NCBI RefSeq assembly: GCF_004193775.1
Contig: NC_041019.1
Coordinates: 33,852,827-33,916,826 of the forward strand
Direction of reading: 5' to 3'
Source: Glycine soja
Lineage: Eukaryota; Streptophyta; Magnoliopsida; Fabales; Fabaceae
DNA length: 64,000 bases
Shown here in pieces: positions 11,010 to 21,640 of this stretch; the stretch's first letter is position 1; every line of letters begins with the position of its first letter. The notes under the pieces were generated by a model. It made no database searches, had not been told where the DNA came from, and saw nothing but the letters and a program-made list of their open reading frames with translations. A program made the position numbers and the translations under genes.

Positions 11010-13051
11010 TGTCGCGACCTACCCTTTGGCGGGTGGGAGACGCGGAGGCTCACGGGTGCGTCTTCCATAGGAGGAAAATGTGCGGAGTCGCCACCAACGT
11101 TTATTCGAGGAAAACAACAAAAAAATCGAAATGTGTGGTCTACAAACTTTAATCGTGAAAGGTTCAAGAGTCTTTTTTTTACGCACGGAGAAGGTATTAG
11201 CACCCCACGCGTCTATCATAAGGGATGACATCCTTCAATCAAGTGTGCAAATATGACTTCAATTGCAAGGGATGACAACCTTCTACGAACTTTATGTATT
11301 TTTCCCCTTTTATGTTTTTTTGCTTTTTATGGGCCTTTTTGTATTTTTTATCTTTTTATGGTCGACAAGGGTGTTTCCCTCACTCCTACGTATCTTCAAT
11401 TGCAATGAGGAAATCAAACCTACGTAGTTCTTTCAGAACTAAACATTGGTTAAGTTGTTTTTATCTTTTTTTTCGCAAGATAGATTTTAATTGAACAAAG
11501 GTCATTTAAGGCGTTGGACCATTAAACAATCTTTTGATTTTGAAAGGAGAGAAACGTTAAGGCGTTGGACCATTAACGACCTCTTGTTTTTGAAAGGAGA
11601 GAAACGTTAAGGCATTTGACCATTAACGATCTCTTGGTTTTTTGAAAGGAGAGAAACGTTAAGGCATTGGACGATTAACGATCTCTTGGTTTGTTTGAAA
11701 AGGGGTGGTCGTCAAAAGTGAGGCTTTTTCTCCTACGTATCCTTGATTTGTGGTGAGGAACTCAGACCTACGTAGTTCTTGCCAAAAGTGGGAAAGTTAT
11801 GTGTTAATTTTATGCTTTTGAACGATCCATGTTAACCGATAAAAGCAAAGAGGACCATTCAAGGAGTTGGACCTTAAAACGGTTTTAAGTGACTTTTGCG
11901 GACAAAGCTAGGTTTGTGAGTTGATTTTAGCCTTAGTTTCTCTTTGGTTATTAATCAATTCATTCAAGGAAACTTTCAAAGAAAAATGTCTGATTGATTT
12001 TTTATTATTTTATTCAAAGATATTTTGATTATTATATTATATTTTTTCAAAGATATTTTTATTATTTTATTATTATTTTTGCCTTTTTTATTTAACCAAG
12101 GTTAGAGCGTGAACGATCGGTTGGATTTTATTTTAATAGTGATTACAAGAGATTACAACACAAATGATCGGTTGAAATTCATTTTATCAATTATTTGGCG
12201 AGATAACGGCTTAAATAAACGGTCAAAAGCTCATTAAAAGCGGAAGAAAAGAATACCAAAAGTAAACGACATGAAGAATCAAAGCGAACAAAACAAGAAT
12301 GGATTGAAAGCCTCAGATTCAAAAACTTATCGGTTGAAGACTGAAGAACAAACGAAGAACGGCAGAAAATCTTCACGGAATCGCTCATAGAAACGTCTCA
12401 AAAGCGGAAGCACCTCGGCTTGGATTTCTTCCTTTTTCACTTCTTTTCGCTAAAAACAACTGAAATACACATCATAGAGGTCAGGGACCCTTGAAACTTA
12501 GCCTCCTCCCCCTATTTATAGGAGAAAAGGGGAGGTGGTTGCCTCCCAGAGGCTTACTGAGGAAGATTTCTGAGCGCACCCCCTTTTGATAAGTTCATCC
12601 TCCCTCCAGAGGCTTCCTAAAGAAGTTTCCTTAGCGCATCCCCGAATTGATAAGTTCACCCCCACCTTTCAGAGTGTTCTAGGTGAAGTTTGCTGAGTGC
12701 ACCCCCCGTCTTTGATAAGTGCACCCCCCTCTGGGGTGGCTTACTACATAAGTTTCCTTAGCGCACCCCAAACTGATAAGTTCACCCACCTTCTAGGGTT
12801 GCTTACTGAATAAGTTTCCTGAGCACACCCTCTAATTGATTAGTTCACCCGCACCTTCCAAAGTGTTCTAGATGAATTTTCTTAAGCACACCCCCCTTGT
12901 TTGATAAGTTCACCCCCATTTTTGTGTTTTTGGCTGTTTTCTTTCCAAAAACCCACGAATTTCGCGGCGATGAGTGTTAAGTGTTCCAAAGTGATCAACC
13001 AAGGTCACATGCCGACAAACAATGGTCCCCGGACGAATTTAGGGTATGGCA
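11010..13051 (-). mobile_element. Tat/Ogre-type solo LTR
   Basis: Starts TGTCGCGACCTACCC and ends GGGTATGGCA; the duplication ACCCT lies at 11005-11009 and 13052-13056. In transcription orientation (minus) it begins at the 'ccctaaattcgtccgggg' end. A minus-strand TATA box, TATAAATAGGGGG, is at 12520-12513. The U5/R side holds repeated 'taaggcgttggacc' phrases (11510-11690) and the U3 holds about six 60-bp units ('gataagttcaccc', 12590-12915). Family members lie at 15249, 33688, 38455 and 50147. No internal region is present. Confidence 0.92.
12545..12920. repeat. About 60-bp tandem repeats in Tat LTR U3
   Basis: Roughly six degenerate units share 'aagtttcctTAGCGCACCCC' and 'gataagttcacccc'. 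They replace the AGCTCGCC palindrome seen at this place in the other Tat LTRs of the window. Non-coding. Confidence 0.75.
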
Positions 13052-13329
13052 ACCCTATTACAGTACCCAAAACACAAGAGACACTAAGAGAAAGGCTTAG
13101 AAGTCAAGATTACCTCAATGAAGCTACGAAGGGAAGGATTGAGGGAATTTTCTCCATCGAATCCTTGAGGTGGATTCTGAGGATTCCGCTCCGATTAAAA
13201 CGTTCCTCTTGGTGTCAGGGTTCGGCGGCAAGCAATGGCGGCTTGTGGTGGCCACCGGTGGTGGGCAAGCAATGGCGGCTTGTGGGCGTTTGGAGAGGAG
13301 GAGAGTGAAAAATCGTGTTTTTCACGCTT

Positions 13330-13570
13330 AATTTGCAGATCTCACTTAGCGAGCTCGTCTCGATAAGGGGGAGTCCACTTTTTGCGCTTAGCGCTACAGT
13401 TTGCACTGAGCACAACTCCCTTTGCACTAAGCACAACAATTCTTGCTCAGTGCAATTCTCTCTCGGGTTGGAATTATGCTTAGCACGCTAATTCTCGCTC
13501 AGCGCAATTCCTTATCGGGTAGGAATTGCGCTTAGCGCGCTTCTTGTGCTAAGCGAGAGATCAAAAGTTA
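13330..13570. promoter_or_regulatory. GCTAAGC/GCTTAGC dyad cluster in U3 of the reversed LTR
   Basis: Several copies of CGCTTAGCG-type and GCTCAGCG-type motifs in both orientations lie just upstream (on the minus strand) of a TATA-like CAAATTAAGCG near 13345. The 7-mer is a dyad around its central base. The motif is the same one that fills the non-coding parts of the Athila-like elements. A role as repeated protein-binding sites is inference. Confidence 0.5.
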
Positions 13571-13619
13571 TTATTTTCAAAATCGCAACGATCTAACTAT
13601 CTAGAATTGTCTTAGGAAC

Positions 13620-14190
13620 CTCTAGCCAAAACTTGAAGACAATCCAATGGTTAACAAATCCAAGGCCGCGATTTTACTGAAATAGGTTTTGGTAAAATTT
13701 GAAATCTCATAATTTCAACTTAGCTCAATAAAACTTCACATAACTCAACATCCACATCAAGCAAATCACACATGACTAATTCAACTTGGGGGAGAAAAAG
13801 GAAGCAAAATGGATGTTTTACATTGCTGGACATATTTGTAGCCTGCAAGACTTGCCCAAGCAAAATTTTGCTTGCCTAGGCGAGCTGACCCAACTCAGAC
13901 TCATCTGGACGAGTTCTGGGCAAATTCTACTCCAACATATTTTACTACTTTTGTGAAAATTTCACATATCACACGTCAGATGTTATTCTAAAAGTCCCAA
14001 CGGTCAAAATGTGAAGATGTGGATTGGAAGCCTACAATCCAAATTTGAAAACAATCCAACGGTTAACAAATCTAGGATCAGAATTTTACCGGAACAAGTT
14101 TAGGTAAAACTTGAAATCTCATAATTTCAACCTAAGTAAATAACACTCCACATAACTAAACATCCACATCAAGTAAATCAAACATGGCTA
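13620..14190. repeat. Direct duplication within the LTR U3
   Basis: The block at about 13630-13790 ('caatccaatggttaacaaatc' to 'catgactaatt') recurs at about 14050-14195 ('caatccaacggttaacaaatc' to 'catggctaatt'). They are separated by about 250 bp that include 'gcttgcctaggcgagc'. No coding potential seen. Confidence 0.8.
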
Positions 14191-14229
14191 ATTAGATTGG
14201 GAAAGTGATAGAAGGCCTCAAGAGGTTAA

Positions 14230-14638
14230 CATTAGCCTCCCATGTTTCCATGGAAAAGATAATGTTAAGGCCTACTTAGATTGGGAAATGAAGGTTGAAC
14301 AACTCTTTGCTTGTCATCATATTAGCGAAGAGAGAAAAGTTCCATTGGCTACCCTTAGCTTTCGAGGGTATGCCTTCTATTGGTGGACTTCCCTTGTTAG
14401 GGAACGAAGGATTCATGGGGATCCACCAGTACAGTATTGGAATGATCCTAAGAGTGCCCTTAGGAAGAGGCACATTCACTCTTACTATGAAAGGGAGCTT
14501 ATGGACAAGCTCCAAAGGCTTAGACAAGGAAGTATGAGTGTTGAAGAATATAGACAACAAATGGAACTATTCCTTTTAAGAGCTGGACTTAGGGAGGAGG
14601 AAAGAACAAGCATAGTTGGATTCCTTAGTGGGCTACCA
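14230..14638 (+). pseudogene. Ty3/gypsy gag fragment
   Basis: A capsid fragment reads FHGKDNVKAYLDWEMKVEQL, then FACHHISEERKVPLATLSF, then YWWTSLVRERRIH, then PPVQYWNDPKSALRKRH, then LMDKLQRLRQGSMSVEEYRQ and LREEERTSIVGFLSGL. This is the conserved retrotransposon gag core of plant gypsy elements, on the plus strand. It has no start codon and ends abruptly at 14638, where an unrelated minus-strand ORF begins; the last residues of the open frame (from PVISIF) belong to that other sequence. It is an orphan piece with no matching LTR or pol nearby. Confidence 0.85.
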
Positions 14639-14639
14639 G

Positions 14640-15169
14640 TCATATCAATATTTGCAACACAAACCATTTTACGAGCATCATGACTAGAATAAATTGGTTT
14701 CCAATCATCAACTAAGGTTCCCTCATAAGGCACACCTTGACTGCTCAATTTGGTTAAGGAGTAAAACAAAGAGTGATCAACAACAATTGGTATTTTGTTC
14801 ACTTCAGAAAATATCACTCAATCATGAATTTCCAGGTTGTTATAAAACACTCGAACCAATTTAGGGTAATAGGGAAATTTCAGTCATGAAATCCACTAAT
14901 TTAGAATTTTGAAACACTAGATAAAAATCAAAGTTTTCTCCCTCAAAGAATTCAAAGTCAAGGTATTTAGGATCAATAATATCACGATTGGAGAATGATG
15001 AGTAGTACCTTTCACGTAGGACATCAATGGAAAATAGAGTGAGAGAGCGCGGTGAGGAAAAAGATGGATTGGGTGGTGCTGGAGGGTCACCGGAAGGACC
15101 GTGGCGGTGGTAGCTGGTAGTGGTGGTGGAGGATGATGAGCCCTTGCGCCTCTTTGACGATTCTGCCAT
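14640..15169 (-). pseudogene. Retroelement accessory ORF (putative plant transposon protein type), truncated
   Basis: The minus-strand ATG at 15169 opens MAESSKRRKGSSSSTTTTS, a basic and serine/threonine-rich N-terminus. It continues with FSIDVLRERYYSSFSNRDII and KYLDFEFFEGENFDFY. After a frameshift near 14875 and a stop near 14820 it resumes as PKLVRVFYNNLEIHD, VIFSEVNKIPIVVDHSLF and VDDWKPIYSSHDARKMVC. It then breaks at the junction with the gag fragment. This family of proteins is carried by plant gypsy elements outside gag-pol; its function is unknown. Related in type to the ORFs at 23236 and 54770. Confidence 0.7.
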
Positions 15170-15248
15170 TTAGTGAAGTTTCTAAAAATTTCAATCGGTG
15201 GCCTTTGTAGAGGATTCAAAGAGAAGAATTTTACACTTTGTTTGAAGT

Positions 15249-16484
15249 TGTCGCAACCTATCCTACGGTGTGAGGGCGAAGGCCAAATAGATAGACCAAA
15301 GCGTCCGTCTCCAAGGGAGAAAACGAGTGGAGTCGCCACCAATGTTTATTCTAGGAAAATGTTAGAAAAACCAAAAAGAGGTCTGCGAATTTTGAAAATA
15401 AGGGTTCGGGAGTTGATCCCATGCGCCCGTCACAAGGGATGACAACTTTTAATCAAGTGTGCAAAACATGACTTTAAAATTATGTATTTTCCCTTTTTAT
15501 ATTTTTATATTTTTTTTAGGGTCGACAAGGGAGCTGCCCTTGCTCCTAGTATCCTCAGGTGGGATGAGGAATTCAGACCTATGTAGTTCTTTAAGTCTGA
15601 AAGTTTATGTGTTAAATTGATTTTATGTTTTTTGAAAGTTTGATTTTAATTGCAAACAGTCGTTTAAGGCGTTGGACCTCGAAATGATGTTTTAAATTTT
15701 GAAAAGCAGAGAGAATCGTTAAGGCATTGGACCTTGAAACGATCTCAAGTGATATTTGATAAAAAAAAAGAAGTTAGTTATGAGTTGGTTTTATCTTGGT
15801 TGTGTTTATTAACTTTCGATCTTTTTAAAGACAACTTTACAACACTAGTGACCGGTTAAGATTGAACTTTACAAAGAAAAACGAGATCGCCGATGATATA
15901 TGGAGGAAATGAATATGCACAAAACAACAAGGGGGACCCCTAAGGGTGCATAGATCACATTCAAATCTTAAAAATAAAACTAGCCGATAGTTGCACGAAG
16001 AACACTGAATAAGGAACGATGTAGGGAATGATCACGGTCATGATTCGGTTGCACCTCTGCCTCGTTTCCTCTTGTTTCTTCTTCTTTTTTCTTTCTTCTC
16101 TCAATTCCCTCACCTTCTGACCCTTTGAACCTTTCCTCAACCTCCCTAGCACGCCTATTTATAGGAAAATGGGCACTTGGGGCAATGGCAGCTTGCCCAG
16201 GCAAGCTGATGCTTATTCCTGAAGTAACTGGCTCGCCCAGGCGAGCTGGTTACTTCACCCTGAAGTCTTTTGGGGGCCCAGGCGAGCCAGAGGCTAACCT
16301 GGGTGATCTAGGGTCCTTGAAAAGACCCTTTTGCCCCTCTTTTTTTGGTATTTTTTGCATTCCTGATCGAAACACTGAATGGTTCCTTGCTTTGCACTGT
16401 AACTGGTGTTCAACACTGTAAGTCGACTAGCAAGGCACAAAAGATCAATGAACGATAGTCCTCAGACGAAATTAGGGTATGACA
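15249..16484 (-). mobile_element. Tat/Ogre-type 3' LTR of a truncated host element
   Basis: Reads TGTCGCAACCTATCC to TTAGGGTATGACA. The sequence to its right, 'actgcccctctttact', is the reverse complement of a polypurine tract, so this is the 3' LTR of a minus-strand element. A TATA box lies at 16163-16156 (minus). Two GC-rich palindromes sit beside it at 16190-16207 and about 16231-16246. At about 1.24 kb it is shorter than the other Tat LTRs (1.6-2.0 kb). No left-hand duplication could be matched. Confidence 0.82.
16190..16246. promoter_or_regulatory. Two GC-rich palindromes next to the TATA box of a Tat LTR
   Basis: AGCTTGCCCAGGCAAGCT at 16190-16207 and GCTCGCCCAGGCGAGC at about 16231-16246. 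Both arms differ between the two in a compensated way (T:A versus C:G). The nearest TATA box is at 16163-16156 on the minus strand. Confidence 0.7.
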
Positions 16485-18274
16485 ACTGCCCCTCTTTACT
16501 TACCTTTTATTGGAAAAAAGGGGAAGTAAAGATAAGGACACTAATTTCGTTCGAGTGATCTCGCTATTCGACCGGGCAACAGGTGAAAACCAAGGAAGCA
16601 AAACCAAAAAAACATGAGGACATTGAAGTTTTATGAAACGTAAAACGGAGGACATTGAAGTCCTATAGAGTGGAAGACATTTGAAGTTCTTTTTTTTTCA
16701 AAGCATACAAACTGAGGACGATGAGTCCTAAGAAGCACAAAGACAAGGACATTGAGTCCTATAAAAGACAGAAGACGTTGAAGTCTTATAAAGTGTAAAA
16801 GACAAAAGACATTGAAGTCTTGTAAATGTAAAAGACAGAAGACATTAAAGTCTTTGAAATGTAAATGAAGATATTGTAGTCTTTGAAATGTAAATAACAG
16901 AGGACTTTGAGTCCTATGAAAGCATAAAGACAGAGGACTTTGAGTCCCATGAAAGATAAAGGCGGGGACTTTGAGTCCTATGAAAGAAAAAGCAAGGACT
17001 TTGAGTCCTATGAAAGATAAAGGCGAGGACTTTGAGTCCTGTGAAAGATAAAGGCGAGGACTTTGAGTCCTATGAAAGTTAAAAGCAAGGACTTTGAGTC
17101 TTGTGAAAGATAAAAGCAAGGACTTTGAGTCCTGTGAAAGACAAAGGCGAGGGCTTTGAGTCTTGTGAAAGATAAAAACGAGGACTTTGAGTCCTATGAA
17201 AGATAAAGGCGAGGACTTTGTGTCCTGTGAAAGATAAAGGTGAGGACTTTGTGTCCTGTGAAAGATAAAGGTGAGGACTTTGAGTCCTGTGAAAGATAAA
17301 GGCGAGGACTTTGAGTCCTGTGAAAGATAAAAGCGAGGACTTTGAATACTATGAAATCATAAAGCAAAGGACGTTGAGTCCTATGAAACAAGCCAATAGG
17401 TACTAGTGCCAAAAGGCTCTACCTTATGAGAAAGCAAGAGGTTGACTCTTTGAGAGGGCCTCTCATCCTAGAATCAGAAGATAGGATATTAGATTTAGGA
17501 AATTGGTATATAAAGAGAAATCTATGCACTTATAGCCTAATATGAACATGATTTTGGGATGCAGATGCATGAAACCTTCATCTTGAAATGCAGTAAATGT
17601 AGGCTTTGTATCTATTAATGCAAAAGGTTTTGAATCATGAAAATTCTGTAATGCTCATGACATTCTTTCCTATTTTATGATTTTGATTTTTTTTGCTTTT
17701 TTTGTGGAAAACACAGATTGACTATCTCTTTCTGAAAGATATGATAACTCATGAGACCTCATCCTATCATTTTGCAAATCTCTTCGGGGACTCCCTCAGA
17801 GTGTATGTTTTGTTTGATTTAGTCACTTAAAAATTTTGGATGATGGCAGTGGAGCCATTTGGCATTTAATCAATCAACTGAAATATTGATCATAGGGTTT
17901 GTCCCTTTCTTTTTGTTTAAAAACTTCAATTATTCTACACAGCAAGAAATATATGGCTTTGGGACTGACCGCATGCACCATGGAAGGATGGCAATGGATG
18001 GTTACACTTTGGTGCATGACCCAGTGAAACTTTCCTGGTTTAAGATTATAGAGTGATGTCAAGGGTCTATCAATCCCACTGAAACTTGATGACATGGGCT
18101 AGTCCCGAAAGAATTTATACAACAAAGGCCGCCCTTGGATTCAAAAGGAATCCTAAGGAGTCTGCATGAGTGACTAACATCAAATGTACCCTACTATCAC
18201 AATTGTCTTTGGGCATTTTCCACGAGCTCCTGGTCGAATGAGTTTTCTTCTCAAATGTGCAAGTGCAAAACCTT
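16485..18274 (-). mobile_element. 3' UTR of the truncated Tat/Ogre-like host element
   Basis: Begins with the reversed polypurine tract and holds the hairpin minisatellite. It continues with a module (17395-18110) shared with 42187-42660 of the 18-kb element: 'tgagaaagcaagaggttgac', 'gagggcc', 'ctccctcagagtg', 'catttaatcaatc'. No credible ORF. It is cut at about 18275 by the truncated LTR of the first Athila-like element; pieces of the same host appear to continue at 27424-27873 and 58934-59030. Confidence 0.65.
16600..17395. repeat. Hairpin minisatellite, about 30-bp units
   Basis: About 26 units; 16930-17380 is the regular part with a 30-bp period. Each unit carries a short inverted repeat, AGGAC-TTTGA-GTCCT. 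In the left, more irregular part the arms change together to AAGAC...GTCTT. The period is a multiple of three, so both strands stay open and give repetitive ORFs that I treat as spurious. Confidence 0.9.
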
Positions 18275-19058
18275 GAGAGCATGAGATGAGTTTCTGAGTG
18301 ATTGTGAGGTTCTAGAGGTGGAGGAAACATCCCCACTACTTGTATTTCTTCAATCCTTCATCTTTCTCTTCTCTTTGTTGTAAAGGAAGCTTCCCAGATA
18401 TGGAGAGCTAAATCCTCTATTGGTTCTTTCTTGTAGGTACTTGATGTAAATACCTTTATATCTATTTAATGATGTTTTATGTGCTATCAGTACGTCATTT
18501 TAGTATGCTTTTGCCTTGATCACATAGATGCATGCGTTGTTAGGATCATTCAACAGTGGGAACTGGTCTGATTCGTTGAACTTGATAGGATAGGGCTAGT
18601 TTATCGTATTATCACAAGGGATTAGGGTACGGTAACCTAGTTGTTTATATGTTTGTCTTAATGCAATTCTGATCAAGTTTAGTCCAACAAGAGGGATTTG
18701 AGAATGATGCTTGATCAGGATTAGGCTAGACTATCACGAGGGATTGGGGTTTAGCATTTCAGGAGACACCATAGAACACATGAGCATCATTAAGTAGAGA
18801 ATATCCTTATAACATCAGGCACCTAATAGGAAGACCAACATGTTGTCTACCTGTCTTTACACATCATTTCTCACGTGATTTTCCTTTTTAATAGTTAGTT
18901 TACATACCTGTTCATAGTCCACACATATCTTTTCATACAAGACACCTATTCAATGAATATAGCTTTACCAAGTAACACAAGTTCCCCGAGAGTTCGATAC
19001 TCGGTTCTTACCGTTTTATACTACTTGCGCGATCCGGTGCACTTTCCGGGTTCGATCA
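18275..19058 (+). mobile_element. 5' LTR of Athila-like copy 1 (truncated on the left)
   Basis: Colinear with 26641-27423 of the 3' LTR, from 'gagagcatgagatgag' to 'ccgggttcgatca'. The outer 620 bp of U3 are missing and the junction at about 18275 abuts the Tat-like 3' UTR without a duplication, so it looks like a deletion breakpoint. Confidence 0.88.
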
Positions 19059-19064
19059 AGTTTT

Positions 19065-19082
19065 TGGCGCCGTTGCCGAGGA
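19065..19082 (+). other. Primer binding site, tRNA-Asp type
   Basis: TGGCGCCGTTGCCGAGGA lies six bases after the LTR end CGATCA. Its start TGG pairs with a tRNA 3' CCA. The sequence corresponds to the Asp-type site known for Athila elements, with one likely mismatch in GAGGA. Confidence 0.85.
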
Positions 19083-19218
19083 ATTTCTTTCTATTTGGAA
19101 AGTTAGTTCAGTCCTAGGTGTCTATTCTTTATTCTTTTATTAACTATGAATATTTGCTTTCGATTCATATTTGTTTTCTTCTTGAACTGGATAATCGTTG
19201 TTTCTGTTAGTGTTTTAT

Positions 19219-20545
19219 ATGCATAGATCTCCCATAGGCCATTTAGTTCCTCTAGACTTGGATATTGAAGCTACGTTAAGAAGGAACAGAGCCAAGAGGA
19301 GAAGAAAATTACTGCAAGACAGAACAATAGCTTCCATTCTAGAGGAAGAAGCTCATTTTTCTGATTCTACATCATCTGACTCACCATCATCAAGGGAATC
19401 CGCGACATATTTACCAGAAGTTGTTATCATGGCTGATGAACACCAGCAAAGGGTTACCCTTGAGGACTACTCAAGCAGTTTAGTACCACAATTCTTTACC
19501 AGCATCGCACATCCGGAAGTCCAAGCTCACAACATAAACTACCTTCATTCTTTAATTCATTTAATACAGGGGAACTTATTCCAAGGATTACCAAATGAGG
19601 ACCCCTATGAACATTTGGCAACATTCATTGAAATCTGTAACACTGTAAAGATTGCAGGCGTGCCAGATGAAGCCATTAGACTCAACCTATTTTCATTTTC
19701 CTTGGCAGGAGAAGCCAAGAGGTGGCTCTATTCATTTAAGGGTACCAGTCTGAAGACCTGGAAAGAAGTTGTTGAGCAATTTCTGAAGAAATACTTCCCC
19801 GAGTCAAAGACTACAGAAGGGAAAGCTGCAATTTCATCATTTCATCAGTTCCTTGATGATTCCCTAAGTGAAGCATTGGATAGGTTTAGAGGTTTGTTAA
19901 GAAAGACCCCCACCCATGGACTCTCTGAGCCAACCCAGCTTAACATATTCATAGATGGACTGAGGCCGCAATCTAAGCAGTTGTTAGATGCTTCTATAGG
20001 GGGAAAAATAAAACTGAAAACCCCTGAAGAAGCAACGGATTTGATTGAAAACATGTCTGCCAATGATCACGCCACTCAACGTGATAGAGTGCATCAACCC
20101 ACTAAGAAGAGTTTACTGGAGTTATCATCACAAGACGCCGTGTTGGCACAAAATAAGTTGCCCTCTAGGCAACTTGAGATCTTGACAGAAACCCTGAGTA
20201 AGGTAGGTTACAGGTTGTACCATATGTGGTGGTACTCATGAATTCGGCCTTTGCATTCCTTTTGAAGAGCAAACGCAAGAGGTTAGCTACATGGGGAATC
20301 AACAAAGGCAGGGATACAATCAAGGTGGACTCTCAGGATTCCAGTAGGGTCCTTACAACCAACAAGGAAAGTGGAGATCACACCCTGACAATCAATTCAA
20401 CAAAGACCAGGGTGGACCTTCCAATAGGCCGCCTCAACAAGGGCCTAACATTTTTCAGAGGACAACCAAGCTAGAGGAGACTCTGACTTAATTCATGCAG
20501 GTGACCATGTCAAATCACAAAAGCACTAAGTCAACATTGAAGAAC
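19219..20545 (+). pseudogene. Athila-like gag
   Basis: I place the start at ATG 19219 (MHRSPIGHLVPLDLDIEA), because it aligns with MHRKSSAGNLVPIDLEIEA of copy 2; the open frame reaches further up only through a TTG. The N-terminus is rich in basic residues (RRNRAKRRRK). The capsid core reads VPQFFTSIAHPEVQAHN, then YEHLATFIEICNTVKIAGVP, then FSFSLAGEAKRWLYSFKG and EQFLKKYFPESKT. The frame is open to 20241, then shifts: relative to copy 2 about 45 bp are lost just before the zinc knuckle (CTICGGTHEFGLC), which is readable in another frame. Further stops follow in the linker. Non-functional. Confidence 0.9.
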
Positions 20546-20944
20546 CTTAAGATCCAGGTGGGCCAACTAGCCAAACATTTAGCTGAAAAGTCATCCAATA
20601 GCTTTGGGGCGAACACAGAAAAGAATCCAAAAGAGGAATATGATGTTGTGATGACAAGAAAAAAGAAGTGTTTGGTAGTTGAGGATGAGGATAGGGTGGC
20701 TTTGGAGAAACAAATTGTTGTAAAGGATGGAATTGAGAGAAATAAAGAGGAGGTAACAGATGTGACAAGTTAGGAGAGTGAAAAACCAATAATGGTTGAG
20801 GAGAAAGAAATAAACGACCAAGAAAAAGAAATATAAGTAGAAAAAGAAAAATAAAATGAAGAAAAAGAAAAAGTTGAAAAAAATAAAGAAGGGGAAGAAA
20901 AGAGTAGAAGTGAGAAAGCAAGAGAGAAGAAGAAAGAAAAAGCT

Positions 20945-21394
20945 TCAAATGAGGATATGGAAGTACCATATCCTATGGTACCTTCCAAGAAGGACAAGGA
21001 CCGCCATCTGGCGAGATTCCTTGATATTTTCAGGAAACTGGAAATAACTATGCCCACGAGAATGACTTTACAACTTGTTGACCGATCCATCACAAGACCT
21101 TACGGGGTAATTGAGGATGTTCTGATAAGAGTGAAACATATGATCTTTCCAGCTGATTTTGTGGTCATGGATATGGAGGAAGACCATGAGGTTCCAGTAA
21201 TTTTGGGATGTCCCTTTATGTCAACTGCAAGCTGCATAATTGATATGGGAAGAAAGACACTGGAGATGGGTTTTGAGGATCAGAAGATCAATTTTGATCT
21301 TTTTGAAGAAAACAAGCCAATGCTAGAGCATAATGTTTGCTTACAGGTGATGGAGGTTGAAGAAGAAGTCCTGAAGGTGAGGACCAATATTTGA
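20945..21394 (+). pseudogene. Athila-like protease remnant with the catalytic segment deleted
   Basis: The frame reads VPYPMVPSKKDKDRHLARFL, then DIFRKLEITMPTRMTLQLVD, then DVLIRVKHMIFPADFVVMD and VILGCPFMSTASCIIDMGRK. Copy 2 (52264-52903) has about 100 more residues between LEIT-MP and the MPTRMT block, including the aspartate motif LIDLGASINLM. Here the two similar phrases are joined directly, removing the active site while keeping the frame. It ends at 21394 with the usual C-terminal stretch (ENKPMLEHNVCLQVMEVEE). No reverse transcriptase follows. Confidence 0.85.
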
Positions 21395-21640
21395 TCGCCC
21401 ATTGAGGTAAAAGCATCAAGCTAATAACATTAAAGAAGCGCTTCCTGGGAGGCAACCCAGTTCTAATTTTTGCTATTCTGTTTTTTTTTATGCATTGTCT
21501 AATGTGGAACTTGCTTCATAATCATTACATTGGGGTATATCATCTTGTTTTGGAATGATAGATATAAGGGTTTCAAATTCTTAAGAAAAGGACTGAAATA
21601 GAACTTAGAAATTTTGTTTTCTTCTGAAAATAAGTCCTTT
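21395..21640 (+). other. Post-pol conserved phrase and spacer
   Basis: 'catcaagctaataacattaa' followed by 'gaagcgcttcctgggaggca' at about 21412-21455 is a phrase typically seen at the very end of pol in plant Athila-type elements. Finding it about 20 bp after the protease end marks the place where RT, RNase H and integrase are missing. The rest of the stretch holds no gene. Confidence 0.65.

Larger units (their letters stand above)
9353..14190 (-). mobile_element. Family B-related LTR, reverse orientation, interrupted by a Tat LTR
   Basis: Starts TGTAACAACATGCCTCGTCG, the reversed family B end, and stays colinear with 3644-6494 through the 'ccaatgtgaccggggttca' block (10897) and the 'gattccgctccgatt' block (13181). 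A Tat-type solo LTR interrupts it at 11010-13051. Beyond about 13310, which would be U3, the sequence no longer matches family B. It instead contains GCTAAGC dyads and a duplicated block. The expected left terminus in LTR orientation was not found, so the end at 14190 is approximate. Confidence 0.65.

Noticed and set aside
8647..14190. Treating the two reversed family B LTRs as the paired LTRs of one element
   Set aside because: They abut directly with no interior between them and the first stops where the second starts. Stacked insertion or tandem recombination is more likely.
16631..17412. Repetitive minus-strand ORFs over the 30-bp array
   Set aside because: Frame openness follows from a 30-bp period; the composition shows no domain.
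20547..20969. Minus-strand hydrophobic ORF in the gag-protease linker
   Set aside because: It is the reverse of a lysine/glutamate-rich linker; the same shadow appears at 52075-52350 in copy 2.
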